A stretch of 64,000 nt of DNA from the NCBI GenBank assembly GCA_025084515.1, contig JAJAGP010000205.1:248001-312000 (forward strand), in the 5' to 3' direction. The stretch comes from Ancistrus triradiatus (lineage: Eukaryota > Chordata > Actinopteri > Siluriformes > Loricariidae). Below are positions 1-22,879 of this stretch, one piece after another. Positions within the stretch are counted from its first letter, which is position 1. The number at the start of each line of letters is the position of its first letter. The notes below the pieces were generated by a model. That model searched no databases and was not told where the DNA came from. It saw nothing but the letters and a program-made list of their open reading frames with translations. The position numbers and the translations under genes are program-made.

Positions 1-363
1 AAAGGTTAAGAAACCTATCGTCTGATAAGTATCTAATTATATATACTGGTTACAGGTCTGTGTCACTTAATGTTCATGATACATTATCTGAATCTGCACA
101 TTATGCAACCTGGATGTTGTCAGAACATATATTGTACTTTGCAAAGCTATGTGGGATACTGTAGTGTACCAGGTACTGAATACATAACAAAGACACTTCC
201 CATACATTGTGTCAGGAAGATGGGCTACAGGATCAGTCTGGGTGATACATCTTACATGGCTCCCTTCTGACACCTTTCACTTTCCACATGAGGCTGCTTA
301 ATTACAGCGTGCTGTGCTTTCCATATATATACCCTCCTTCCTGTTCATCGTCAGGTCTCATCT

Positions 364-570
364 CATTTACATTACATTTACATTTACAGCATTTAGCAGA
401 CACCCTTATCCAGAGCGACTTACAATTGGTACAGTCTTACAATCCAAGTAATTGTGGGTTAAGGGCCTTGCTCAAGGACCCAACAGTGGCAGCTTGGCAG
501 AGGTGGGATTTGAACCATGGACCTTCTGGTCCATAGTCCCGGACCTTAACCGCTAGGCTACCACAGTCCC
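364..570 (-). mobile_element. tRNA-derived SINE, V-SINE-like
   Basis: Read on the minus strand it starts GGGACTGTGGTAGCCTAGCG (tRNA-type A box), passes a B-box-like GGTTCAAATCCCACC and ends in a GCTCTGGATAAGGGTGTCTG tail plus TGTAAATG repeats. This head and tail are typical of fish V-SINE/DANA-type elements. It is essentially full length and is the reference copy for five other copies or fragments in the window. Confidence 0.8.
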
Positions 571-739
571 ATTTATCTTGTTGGCAGGTGCCGGTTCCTG
601 TTACTCTTCTTGTTCCTGTGTTATGGTTAGTCTGCTCCTGTTCCTTGTTTTTTGTACTGTTCCCTGTCTTGTGTGTTCCTGTTTTTGTTTCATGAGATGT
701 ACCCTGTCTTTTGTAGTGCATAGCAGATACCATTAACTA

Positions 740-890
740 GAGGTGGGAGTAAGTCACATATGTGCAAGTCAGAAGCAAGGTTCAAGCACGTCACAAGTTA
801 CTATGGTAATACTCAAGTAACGCAAGTCAAGTCCTGTGATAAGTCAAGCAAGGCTTAAATCAAGTCATATGAAATTCTGATGCTCCAGTT
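740..890. repeat. Dispersed repeat rich in CAAGTC
   Basis: Short reiterated AAGTCA/CAAGTC words (GTGGGAGTAAGTCACATATG onward). I know this texture from a common dispersed fish repeat, but boundaries and class cannot be set here. Nothing else recognisable is seen from 890 to 1620. Confidence 0.35.
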
Positions 891-1619
891 CCCACATTTA
901 AACCAATCAAAAGACAGTGTTAATAAAGAGATTAGTTTTATTTTCAACATTAACAGATACTATTGCATTCCTTCTTGGATTGTAATCTCATCTGTCAAAC
1001 TCATCATCATGCCAAAACCCTGATAGAACCAGAACTAGGCTAGGACTCAATTAGGAAGTCTGTTCAGAATATTAACAGTATGTCAGAAGCCCAAAATCAT
1101 ATGGAATTGGCCATTTCATGTACTGATGTCCAGTTTCTGAATATTGGCTGTTTTGTTATCTCAATAAATTCAAAATGGATTCAAAGACAAATCTAAAATA
1201 TTTTAAACTTAAAATACTAAAAGATTAAAATTCACCTTCGGGCTGTAAGAAATTCAGAGATTGTAAGTTAGTTTATTATTTGATAAGTGATCAAGTATTT
1301 GGTAATCTGGCAGGACACTGAAAATAGCTAAAGGAAAACATTTATGAAAAATTGATTCCAAATGATTACATTTTTGTCATGTCCAAAACATGTTAAGTTA
1401 GCCGGCTACATTACACAATCATCACAAATGTCTCCTCTGCTGGAAAAAAAATAGCCAGCTCAGCTCAGGAGACAGAAGATGAAATAATTTAGTTGAGACG
1501 CAGCCTTTTCCGACCAGGCATCTAAAAATACAGAACCAATCTCCTTCCATTTTTCTCTAATAGGTGTTATAGGGGAGGGCTCAGAGGGCATTACTTTTTG
1601 GTTTTTGTTTATTTGGTTT

Positions 1620-1830
1620 TATTTAACGTCGCCATCAGCATCAGTGACCATTTCAGCTACACACACAAGGTTACATCAAGACCAGTCATATATATACTCT
1701 CAAGTCAATGCCAATGTAGTGTACTCCATTAACCTAATGTGCATGTCTTTGAACTGTGGGAGGAAACTGGAATACCTGGAGTAAACCCACGCAGACACGG
1801 GGCGGACATGCTGCCAGGCTAAAATTTTTT
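1620..1830 (-). repeat. Dispersed repeat R (CCTCCCACAGTCCAAAGAC type), inverted copy
   Basis: The reverse complement contains GTTTCCTCCCACAGTTCAAA and a GGCATTGACTTGAGAG segment. It matches the copy at 20860-21130 and the split copy at 35098-35945. Class is not assigned. Confidence 0.55.
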
Positions 1831-2039
1831 GAAGGCTGGCATCCCAATATTGGAATAAAAAATTGGCAGTCAAGCCCTTGGAAAATAGATTTCTTTGTGT
1901 TATCCTGACGGCATAAAAAAATGTATCATTTCATCAATTGATTAACATGCATACAAAATGGGAAAACATTGGAACGTGCAAAATCATCTTTATAGTTTGA
2001 ACTCTGCTAGTTGTGTCAAAGGGCACTTGTGACCATCTA

Positions 2040-3166
2040 CGGTATAAACTCGTTATCTCGCCCACATCTGTTTCATAGGCTATTTTTGGCAAGATGTGAG
2101 TTTGGCGACAATGAGGTTACAAAAAGAACCCCAACAAAGTGACATTCATACCTGATGCTGACGTAATGTGTTTTACTGAGCAGCCCACATTTACATTTAC
2201 AATGTCTGTTCAAGTCTGTTCACTCCACCACCATCTTGGTAAAGCCACCGGGCAGCTATCTCCAGCCATACAAGACCAGACTCCCATCTCTTTGAATGGG
2301 GAGAAACATGTACAGGTAGTCCTCAGGTTACGACGGTCTCGTTTTGTGGTTACGACACATCTCCCATTTACTGTATAAAGCCTTGTTTTGCACTTAAGTG
2401 GTTTTGCGTCGTAAACGTCATACCGCGAACTTCGTGTTTGGTGTGCGCGGTGGAAGAATACACGGTTACGCGGCTCGTTTTTTGATAATTACTGTTAGGA
2501 TAGGTGTTAGGATAGGATAAGTGCTTACAGTATGTTATTTACGTACAGTATGTACGTATGTTCCGACTTACACCGAAAATCGGTTTACGACGCCACCTAG
2601 GAACGGATCTGTGTCGCAAGTCGAGGACTACCTGTATATGCAAAACTGAAAAAGATATCAACGTTTAAAATGCATATTTATAATCACTGGTATAGACTGA
2701 CAAAATGATACAACTTACTTGCGTTGTTGGATTCAAATAACATAGAAAAATGCAATTTTCTGAGTTTATTCTGGCTACTGCGCATGCGCATCCCTCTCCG
2801 ACATTTAATAATATGCCAATTGGTTCCTTCTAATGACGGGCCTTACAGTCCCCGTTCATATTTCAACCAGTGATGGGTCTCCTCCTTACATAACATCTCT
2901 GATAACAGACAGGGGCTGTACATCATCCAGCATTGCAAGTTTAAAGTAGAATTAAAGTACCACTTACTTGACGGCCTGAAACATGGCGACTTAGCAGGGT
3001 AGAATTTCATCGCTGGCAGGACATTTTTCACAATTTAAGCTTGCTGAGGACGAGATTTGAGGTTGGTGGCTTTTCGAGGTACAATGCATGGAAGGAAATC
3101 TCTCCTGGTGGGATCGAGAGATGAGGTTGATGAGATAACTGGGGGCGAGATAATGAGGTTATACTG
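2040..3166. mobile_element. TIR DNA element, non-autonomous, TA-flanked
   Basis: The ends CGGTATAAACTCGTTATCTC and (inverted) CAGTATAACCTCATTATCTC form imperfect terminal inverted repeats of about 24 bp, each bordered by TA. There is no credible transposase inside. A smaller MITE (2313-2634) sits within it. Confidence 0.6.
2313..2634. mobile_element. MITE nested in the preceding element
   Basis: 322 bp bounded by CAGGTAGTCCTCAGGTTACG and GTCGAGGACTACCTG inverted ends with TA on both sides. The interior is rich in TTACGAC/CGTCGTAA words. It is probably a mariner-type MITE. Confidence 0.65.
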
Positions 3167-3369
3167 TATTTAACTGTGTTAGAATTGAGCTTATATTGTG
3201 TGAATGACCCACAATTTTCCAAGATACTGATCATAATTTGTTGGGCGAAGGCAACTGATCTGTCACTAATATTACAAAAAGTAATCTGCATAGAGAGATA
3301 CATGATGTTCTGTACCTGACCTGTTTATACCCTTAAGGGCAGCCTCGACATGTGCCAATAGACAAAGGG

Positions 3370-3960
3370 AACTCATCTCAGAGTACTGATTGTTCGTGTG
3401 CGTTCTGAATTGTGGAGAAGTGTAGAACATGCCGCAAATGTTGGAGCAAAGCCAAATTTAGTGGGTGTTGTGAACAAATATTCACACTCAACCATATCAA
3501 AGGCTTGTAGAGCATCTGATGAAATTACACTTTCAGGACTAGTTGAGGAGGGTTGAGAAAGCACTATATTAAGCAGACCTCTGACGTTAAAGTACAACTC
3601 GAGGGCCCTATTAATCCCTGTATGGTCATCAAAGATTACAGAGGGAAAGCTTAATTCTAATCGACCGGCAATAGGTTTAGCAAGAACTTAGGCTGCAGTC
3701 AAGAGGGTCCATTCGTTTTGCTTATGATTAATGAGATTGATGGCTGATTTACTTTAAGGGGTAATAATACATTGTGACAGAATAATTGAACATGGGCAGT
3801 AATATATAGAGAGGCTAAATGTTCTTTGAATCTCTTAGAAAATTCCACAGTAAAGCCATCCAGGCTTGGCATTATGCCACTATTCACTGCCATAATTCTA
3901 CCAACAATCTGTTCCAAGGTAAATGGCTCTTTCAATTTTCTGTTCATTCTTGATTCGGTG
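3370..3960 (-). pseudogene. L1-clade LINE reverse transcriptase relic
   Basis: Minus-strand fragments read LEQIVGRIMAVNSGIMPSLD and GFTVEFSKRFKEHLA, then NQPSISLIISKTNGPS, then LIAGRLELSFPSVIFDDHTG, then SPESVISSDALQAFDMVECE and YLFTTPTKFGFAPTF. This order is that of an L1/Tx1-type reverse transcriptase (the SDALQAFDMVE segment is motif A). Frameshifts and stops separate the fragments and no other domains remain, so it is a dead 5'- and 3'-truncated copy. Confidence 0.7.
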
Positions 3961-4344
3961 TAGATATTTGCAGCAAGTCAAAGAGCTTATTCATGGGCAC
4001 ATTATGAGAATGAAAGCTAGAATGAAAGTATCATAAATCTGGGAAATGAAGCATGAGGCTGAATGCCATTTATGCTGGTGGGCAAGACGGACAGAAGGTC
4101 ACTTTAAAAGAAGCCGTTGGCATGTAATGGATTCTCTACTTTGGCTGTGGGGATTAAATCATAGTCTTAAATTTAAGCTTTTGTCTATGGAGTTGAAACT
4201 AAAGAAAGCTGCCTATCCACCTCCACAAATATATGAATCAATTCTTATTTTCTGTAAGACATTTTTTTTTGCAGATTTTAGAATTCCCATTGAAGATATC
4301 ATGACACTGAAACTGATATTAATTTGGAATTGAACTGATATTAA

Positions 4345-6178
4345 TTTCAGTATGGAAAATGCATATAAAAAAAGTGTTTATTACATGTACTTTGACTTTT
4401 TTTTAAATTGCAGACAGTATGAACCGGATATATACAGTGGGGCAAAAAAATATTTAGGCAGCCACTGATTGTGCAAGTTCTCCTACTTAGAAAGATGAGA
4501 GAGGTCTGTAATTTTCATCATAGGTACACTTCAACTATGAGAGACAGAATGAGAAAAAAAAATCCAGAAAATCACATTGTAGGATTTTTAAAGAATTTAA
4601 TTGTAAATCATGGTGGGAAATAAGTATTTGGTCACCCACAAACAAGCAAGATTTTTGGCTCTCACAGACCTGTAACTTCTTCTTTAAGAAGCTCTTCTGT
4701 CCTCCGCTCATTACCTGTATTAATGGCACCTGTGTGACCTCATTATCTGTATAAAAGACACCTGTCCACAGCCTCAAACAGTTAGACTCCAAACTCAAGA
4801 CCAAAGAGATGTCGAAGGACACCAGGAAGAAAGGTGACTAAATACTTTTTTGCCCCACTGTAAGTTATGTCTGGTCAAATTAATTTGTTAATAAACATCC
4901 ATTCCTGCATTTCAGACCAGCAACACATTCCAAAATAAGTTGGGATGGGGGTAATTTAGAGCTAGTTATGAATTAAAAAAACTAAATAATGATGTGATTT
5001 TAAACAGGTGATGTAAACAGATGATTGTAAACATGATTTTGGTACAAAAGCAGCATCCTGAAAAGGCTGAGACTGTGATGAGCAAATCTGGCCAGAGGCT
5101 CTCCAGTTTGTCAACACGTGTGAGAAAATTACTGAAATGTTTAATAAGAAATGTACCTCAAAAGACAGATTGGAAGGGATTTGCACATTTCTCCAGTTAC
5201 AGTGCATAATATCATTAAACAATTCAAGGAATTGGAAGAATTTCAGCGAGTAAAGGCCAAGGACACAAGCTTGAGCTGAATGCCTGTGATCTCCAATTCC
5301 CTCAGACGGCACTGTATCAAGAACCGTCATTCATCAACAGCTGAACCACATGGGCAAGGAATTACTCTGGAAAACCTTTGTCAAGCAGTAGAATACTGTT
5401 ACTACTTACATTCATAAATGCCACTTAAAACTTAACTGTGCAAAAAGAAGCCTCATGTTAACCATGTACAGAAGCGCTGTCAACTTCTCTGGGCTCGGAG
5501 GCATCTAGGAAGGACCATCACACAGTGAATATGTGGATTGTGGTCAGATGAATCAGCATTCCAGGTTTTTTATGGACAAAAGGAACTGGTGCTCCGGACC
5601 AAAAAACAAAAGGACCATCCTGTTATCAGCAACAAGTCGAAAATCCAAAAGTCTATCATGGTGTGGGGTTGTGTCAGTGCCCTTGTAATTCATCATGTCT
5701 GTGATGGCAGCATTAATGCAGAAAAGTACATTGAGATCTTAGAGCAACATATGCGGCCTTCAAGACGTTTCAAAGGACGTCCATGCATTTTCAACAAGAC
5801 AATGTAACACCACATGCTGCAGAAGAAGAGGGTACGGGTACTGGACAGGCCTGTCTGCAGTCCTGACCTGTCCCCAATAGAGATTGTATGGAGAATTTTG
5901 AAACAAAAAATGTGAGAATGAAGACCCTGTACCATTGCACATCTTTAGACGTGTTTGCAGGAAGAATGGGACAAAAATAACACTTGAAACACTAAATCTT
6001 TTTGAAATCACTAAAAATTTTTGGAATGTGTTGCAGGTGTGAAATGCAAGAATGGATGTTAATTAACAAATGAAATGTTGACCAGACAAAACATGAAATA
6101 TCTCAAGTTAATTCTGTCTGCAATGAAACAAAAGTCAATAGAGCATATTTTTTTATATGCAATTTCCATACTGTTGTA
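4345..6178 (+). mobile_element. Tc1-like element, family A, interrupted
   Basis: Inverted subterminal segments match at both ends (AGTATGGAAAATGCATATAA on the left; its inverse near 6150-6175), together with internal GTCTGGTCAA and ACATCCATTCCTGCATTTC repeats at each end. The transposase relic, about 5020-5990, includes the MWSDESAFQVFYGQKELVLR region and KSIMVWGCVSAL, then a decayed C-terminal third. Stops and frameshifts make it inactive. A family B copy is inserted in its left arm. Confidence 0.75.
4435..4860 (+). mobile_element. Internally deleted Tc1-like element, family B (MITE-like)
   Basis: 426 bp bounded by CAGTGGGGCAAAAAAATATT and its inverse AATACTTTTTTGCCCCACTG, with TA on each side. 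The left arm continues to the transposase start (TCGAAGGACACCAGGAAGAA) and then jumps directly to the right terminal repeat, so nearly the whole transposase is missing. Confidence 0.85.
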
Positions 6179-6954
6179 GGACAACCCCAAAATGTTCATG
6201 AATATGTTCAGGGACTATGTTCTTGAATAGACTTGGTGTACATGTGAATAATACTCCTCCTTTCTAGAGGGATACGAAAATCCAGACCATTTTAAAACCT
6301 GACATTCGATTTTGTTAGTATGACACTTATCTTTCAGTTTCTTTCAATAAGTCATTAAGTCCAGTCAAGACTCTGGTCTTAAGTATTCAGAACTGGATTT
6401 CCTTTACAATGTCGTCAACCATGCAGTCCACCGTGCCCCACCCACAAGTTACCTGGACCTCCAACCCAAAGCCCAAAGTAAAAGATAATAGCTAACAGCA
6501 TCATAACAGTCTGCTATTCTGAACATCCTAAGATGCCTATGCTCATCCTTCTAACTGACGGAAGCTGTAGGCTACATTTTCCTTAAAGCAGGAATACACT
6601 ACTGAAACATCAAAAGAGATGAACAGAAGACACAGGTCAGCATGTCCAAAACAACAGCACAAATAAAGGGAATATCTTAAAAATATAATTCAGTAAACAA
6701 AATAAATGAACAAAAGGTTTTTGTTAATAGGGTTTTTTGCTGAGTCATGTTTTCACCTTCGTTTGTCGTGACATGAATAAAAAGCTATTGCTGTTAGCAA
6801 GTTCTTACAAAAATATATGTATATAAAAGAACAGTGTATCAAAACAGTGTATGGAGTTTAAAGAGTATCCAACATATCGCTGCTTCTTACATTGTCCAAC
6901 TAGAAGTTCCCGTATACGCTCATTGAAAAAAGAAAAAGAATAATAATAATAATA

Positions 6955-8264
6955 AAGCACCAAGACAGAAATGTCGGATGGCTGCACAACTCGACATGCA
7001 TTTACGTTGCAGGCAGATATGTAAATGATTACAAGTGTGGTCTGAGTAGACACTGGGTCTTGCCACAAGAGGGTGTTAAAGTGCTTCCCTGGCTGCCTTA
7101 TAAAAACGTTCTCAGATTCTACTTTTTGGGTAGTGTGTGTCTTGGTGAGAGATCGCTGACTGCTAGACATGCCTCCACGATGCACTAAAAGACATTTTGC
7201 CCAGCTGACAGACTTTGAGAGGGGGCGCATTATTGGACTGAGAGAAGCAGGATGGACGCTTCGACGAATTGCCTGCTATCTGGGCCGTTCTGGCCTAGAT
7301 GTCAGGAGATGTTGGTAGTAGTGGTTCCCCAACATTCGGCGAACAGGCTCTGGACGGACCAGACAAACCACCAGTAGAGAGGATCGTTTGATCCACCGAC
7401 AAGCACGAGCAGCTCCCAGTGTCCTTGTCCACTATCCAGACACAAGTGGCACCTTCACTATACACACCAGTCTATGCCCAGACCATTCCAGGTGCTTTGC
7501 AGAAGGCAATTTGTTGTCACAGCACCCATTACGCGTCCTGCCATTGACAACCAGCCACCATCACCTTCGTTTGCAGTTGTGTCATGAATGAGAAACCTGG
7601 ACTGCTATGGACAGTATTGTCTTTAGCGATGAATCCAGGTTCTGTTTGTGATCTGTGATGCTCAGGTTTAAGTATGGAGGCCTCATAGTGAGCTCTTCAA
7701 TCCTGCCTTTGTTGTGGATTGACACACTGCCCCAACTGCTGGTGTGATGATCAGGGGAGCCATTGCATACGACAGTCGGTCACCCCTAGTAGTGCAGGGA
7801 ATCCTGTGGCCATGTGTTGCCTCTCAGGGCTGGGATTTCAACTGGCATTTTTCAGCAGGATAATGCTCACCCACACACAGCAGCGGTTTCCCAAGGATGT
7901 CTCCGCCAGATTTCAACATTTCCTTGGCCTGCCTCGTCACCAGATTTATCGGCAATCGAGCATTTATGTGACCAGCTGGGACACCAGCTTCGGCAAACTA
8001 TGATTGTGGAGGATCTACAGGCCCAACTGTGGGCAAGTATGTCATAGAGGCATGTCTAGCAGTCAACGATCTCTCACCAAGAGGTACGCTACCCAAAAGT
8101 AGCCTTCGAGAGCCTTTTTTATAGAGCAGAGGTGGAAGCACCCTCTTGTGGCAAGACCCAGTGTCTAATCAGACCACACCTGTAATCAGTACTTATGCCT
8201 GCGACATAACTGCATGCCGAGTTTGGCAGCAAACCGACGTTTCTATCTGGACGCTTTATTTAAA
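6955..8264 (+). mobile_element. Tc1-like element, family C, with long inverted repeats
   Basis: Terminal inverted repeats of about 200 bp: the left arm carries GGGTCTTGCCACAAGAGGGT and TCTTGGTGAGAGATCG, and the right arm the inverse of both. A transposase relic runs from ATG at 7169 to about 8047. It opens MPPRCTKRHFAQLTDFERGR, later shows FQQDNAHPHTA and WPASSPDLSAIEHLCDQLG (second catalytic aspartate and the glutamate), and has in-frame stops. It is a dead full-length copy. Confidence 0.8.
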
Positions 8265-8509
8265 CAGTGAGTTGGAATATATACACTAAGCAAATACACA
8301 CATTATTTTTGTAAAATAAACAATATGGGTCAACATAACGACATGAATCTTTTCCTATAATGCAAGATAAAAACAAGGAACTTCACCTTCAACCACAGGT
8401 TTTCAAGAGGTTATGTCAGCGGTTTAAGATCAGCATACAAAAGATTTATTGATTTATTGAACTATTTTTGTGCAGATCTCCTTTGAACCCCCCAGCCTGG
8501 CATTCATGT

Positions 8510-8800
8510 TGGAGTTACTTTGACACATACCACTTTCCTTAACATTGTTGCAGACCAAGTGCACCCCTTCATGGCAACGGTATTCCCTAATGGTAGTGGC
8601 CTCTTTCCTACCACACTGCAATAATTGCTCAGGAATGATTTGAGGAACATAGCAGAGACTTCACGGTGCTGACTTTCCCTCCAAATTATCCAATTTAAAG
8701 GAACCTCTACTGTCTCTGACTATTTCTTGGTGCTACATACCATATGATACCTTCAGAGGTCTTGTGGAGTCCATGCCTCGATCGATTACAGCCTTGCTGA
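8510..8800 (+). mobile_element. Degenerate Tc1-like fragment, family D
   Basis: The segment TTAACATTGTTGCAGACCAA through GAATGATTTGAGGAACAT aligns by eye with 10300-10420 of the better family D copy. It is heavily decayed and has no recognisable ends. Confidence 0.45.
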
Positions 8801-9137
8801 CATAAGGGTGACCGACACAATATTAGTGAGGAGGTTTTATTGTTATGACTGATTGATGTGTTTTTAATTTTACCCATCTTTACTAAGGATGCCAATAATT
8901 CAGCTGACTGTCTCTCCTTGTGGTTTGGTAATTATGTGAATTGGATAATATGTATTTGTCGTCAGAATATAAGATATAAGATACCATACGACGTATAAAA
9001 CCATTAAAAATATAAAACCAGTATATCGCCAGTGTACCATAGCTGTTTCGAACAGTAGATCACTTATTTGCATGTCCTCATAAAGGACAATCAATGCCGT
9101 TCCAGTTTACTTCAGAGAACTCCGTAACCTCTCCCTG

Positions 9138-20283
<11,146 letters not shown>

Positions 20284-20859
20284 AGTAGGCCTTTGAGCGT
20301 GTCATAAGTGCACCCCTGGAAACAAAAAGCGATTGTTTTAGAAACCAAACCTAAAAATGAAATAACAGGTTGCTTTTGCAGGTAACACAAACAGGTAATA
20401 ATACTATATAACACTTTGGTTATAACTCTTTTGGCTTTTAATCCCAGTTCCAGTTAAGAGCAACAAGTTGTAATGCTCTCATAAGTGGCTAATCAAGCCC
20501 AAGTACACATTATTTTTCATTGTTTTTCTTCAGAAATTAAAAAATTGAATGTTTTCACACAGTTATTTAATATTTGCTATTTTAAACCACTATTTCGAAT
20601 CATTTCTTTTAATTGCAGAGAACTGAGAAATCAGTATCATGAATCAAATCAATTTGTAAGCAAAGTGTATCGTTATACCCCTATTCAAGAGCATGATCAC
20701 TGAACACATTTTACCAGTTTTGTAAATATATAAAGTATAAACAGCTAATCCTAACAATGTTTAAAGCATTCAATCACCAAGACAATTAACTGGAACTACA
20801 GTCTTTTTGACTAGTTATTTATTCAGTTATATTTAATATCCCACACATTACAGCTTCAC

Positions 20860-21130
20860 AGCAAGAAGGTCCTGAGTTCAATCCCAGGGTATTGTGACCT
20901 GGGTCCTTTCTGTGTGGAGTCTGCATGTCCTCATCGTGTCCACGTGGGTTTACTCTGGGTACTCCAGTTTCCTCCCACAGTCCAAAGACATGCGTGTTAG
21001 GTTAATTGATTACGATAAATTGGCATTGACTTGAGTGTGTATAAATGGCTAGTCTTGATGTAACTTTGTGTGTGTCGCTGAGCTGGCCAATGATGCTGAT
21101 AGCGACGTTAACGTTACATAAAATAAAAAC
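20860..21130 (+). repeat. Dispersed repeat R, longest copy
   Basis: Begins with tRNA-like GGTCCTGAGTTCAATCCCAG (B-box-like), then GTACTCCAGTTTCCTCCCAC and ACAGTCCAAAGACATGCGTG, and ends GATGCTGATAGCGACGTTAA. The head suggests a tRNA-derived SINE, but the class is not certain. Confidence 0.5.
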
Positions 21131-22063
21131 AAACAAACATTACAGTTACTGATTAATAAAATAAACCATTTCTTCTGTTACTTGTGTCAAAGTGAAATTT
21201 ATTAATCATTCCCAAAGCGTTTTACAACAAGTCTCCTCGACTTTTGTCAAGTGGTGTGATAAACGAGACTTTCTGAAACTTTTAATCACTGAACCAATAA
21301 ATTCATAAATTGATTCAGTAATTCAGCACTCGAAAGCGTGTGCATTAGCGACATCTAATGGCAATGTATGTGCAACTGCCTCTGAAAAAAATCATACAAT
21401 GAATTATGAATGTTTTTTGCTTAAATAAAGACTTTAATTGACTATATGTCAATTAATAAATAGTTATCACTGTACTTTCTAGCTGGTATAGATTAATATG
21501 GACTTTAGGGAGTAACCTAAAAAGTAATGGGATCACTTTTTCCAATAAGTTCTCCCCACTACACTTGGAAAGAAGTAATTATTTGTCATTTGTAATTGAT
21601 ATATATTTTTTTAGTAACCCCCAACACTGATCACTACAACAGGATGCTGGTATGGTACAATGGCGGCATTACATGCCCACATGGTAGGTAGGTATGATTG
21701 TATCAGCAGGAGATAACGTTCAACCGGCAAACTTATGATGGTCCACAAGAATAACTTTACTACTAGCAGTTTTGGGGAAATGGTGGTAAGATTCACCAGT
21801 TAAACCAGTACTTAGGGGCACAAAACAGCACGAACCTTTGCTCTGATCATTCTTTTAACATAGATGTTTTTAAACTGGGCAGTGTTACCGATCTACAGCC
21901 GTTACCAACCTGAAGCTGGAGGCTGTTGTAAAGATATTTGATCAGTTACAAGCTGGGGTAACTTTGTAATCACAACTGGAGCAATAGTAAGACGGGAATG
22001 TATCAAATCACTCCGTTCGTTTGTAAGACAGTAGTGTATGATGAGACACCGCCCTGTATTTAC

Positions 22064-22260
22064 CGTTAAAGCCAGTCAGTTCAGCCGTGACCGTTACGTC
22101 CAGATTCCTCACTCTTCACTGAGTATCAACAGAGTTTCGGACCGTCAGAGCTTCAGATCCTTAACTTCACATCATCGGAGCTTCTTCCACGACGATTCAG
22201 AAGGAGAAAAATAAGACCCTACAAACAATCGTAGTGTTGTTCAATCATGTGACAGGAAAC
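22064..22260 (-). other. Probable non-coding first exon and promoter region of the kelch gene
   Basis: On the minus strand a CpG-containing stretch ends in a good donor (AACG|GTAAAT) at 22063. It is the best candidate for the 5' exon spliced to the acceptor at 20316, upstream of the kelch start codon. The transcription start is not visible, so the upper boundary is a guess. Confidence 0.35.
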
Positions 22261-22499
22261 CGTGTGCAAGACTTTAAGTAAACTCTATACGCGTTACTAA
22301 ATGACTCTGAGAACTAAAATAACATTGACCTGAGCTTCTGCCTTCCATGCTTTGGTCGAAAACTAATGAAGATCTTCTAAAATGAAGATCTGTTACCTTT
22401 TAAATCGTCTGCTCTGTTTTTTTACCTGTTATTCATGGGAGTATCTGGTGGGCGTGGCCTCGGTTTCTAGTAGAGAAAAGTTTGTAGACGCTATAAAAT

Positions 22500-22745
22500 A
22501 CACAGTACTGTGCAAAAGTCCACACTTGGCTTGGATATACCACAGATTTAGCTATGGTATAATGACTTTTTTTTTCTCAGCCTCTTTATTAGAATACAGC
22601 CAGAAAATACAGGAAATATGAATGCACTATTTAACAACTGACACAAAAACTAAAAAAGGCTACCCTAGGGGAATAGGGTCAAACGAGGAAGATATGCTAA
22701 AGCTAGTCAAGTGGAAGTTCAAGGTTTTCCTGTCCTTGTAAGGAC
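22500..22745 (+). mobile_element. Tc1-like left-arm fragment, family I
   Basis: CACAGTACTGTGCAAAAGTC followed by CTCAGCCTCTTTATTAGAAT, ACAGCCAGAAAATACAGGAA and AGATATGCTAAAGCTAGTCA. Matching pieces are at 41105-41345 and 53225-53400. Confidence 0.6.
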
Positions 22746-22879
22746 ATTTTTTTCCACACAAGTATAGCAAGAAAAATCACACACACATTTTATATACTTC
22801 AAGGATAGTGAAAACAATGTCTCTTCCAAATATGAATACTTCCATTAGTCACTGATAGAGAGCAATATTTTACTGCCTG

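Noticed and set aside
364..570. Genuine tRNA gene
   Set aside because: A- and B-box-like words belong to a SINE head; no cloverleaf or acceptor pairing is evident and several copies exist.
6805..7230. 141-residue minus-strand open frame
   Set aside because: It spans the left inverted repeat of the family C Tc1 and low-complexity sequence.
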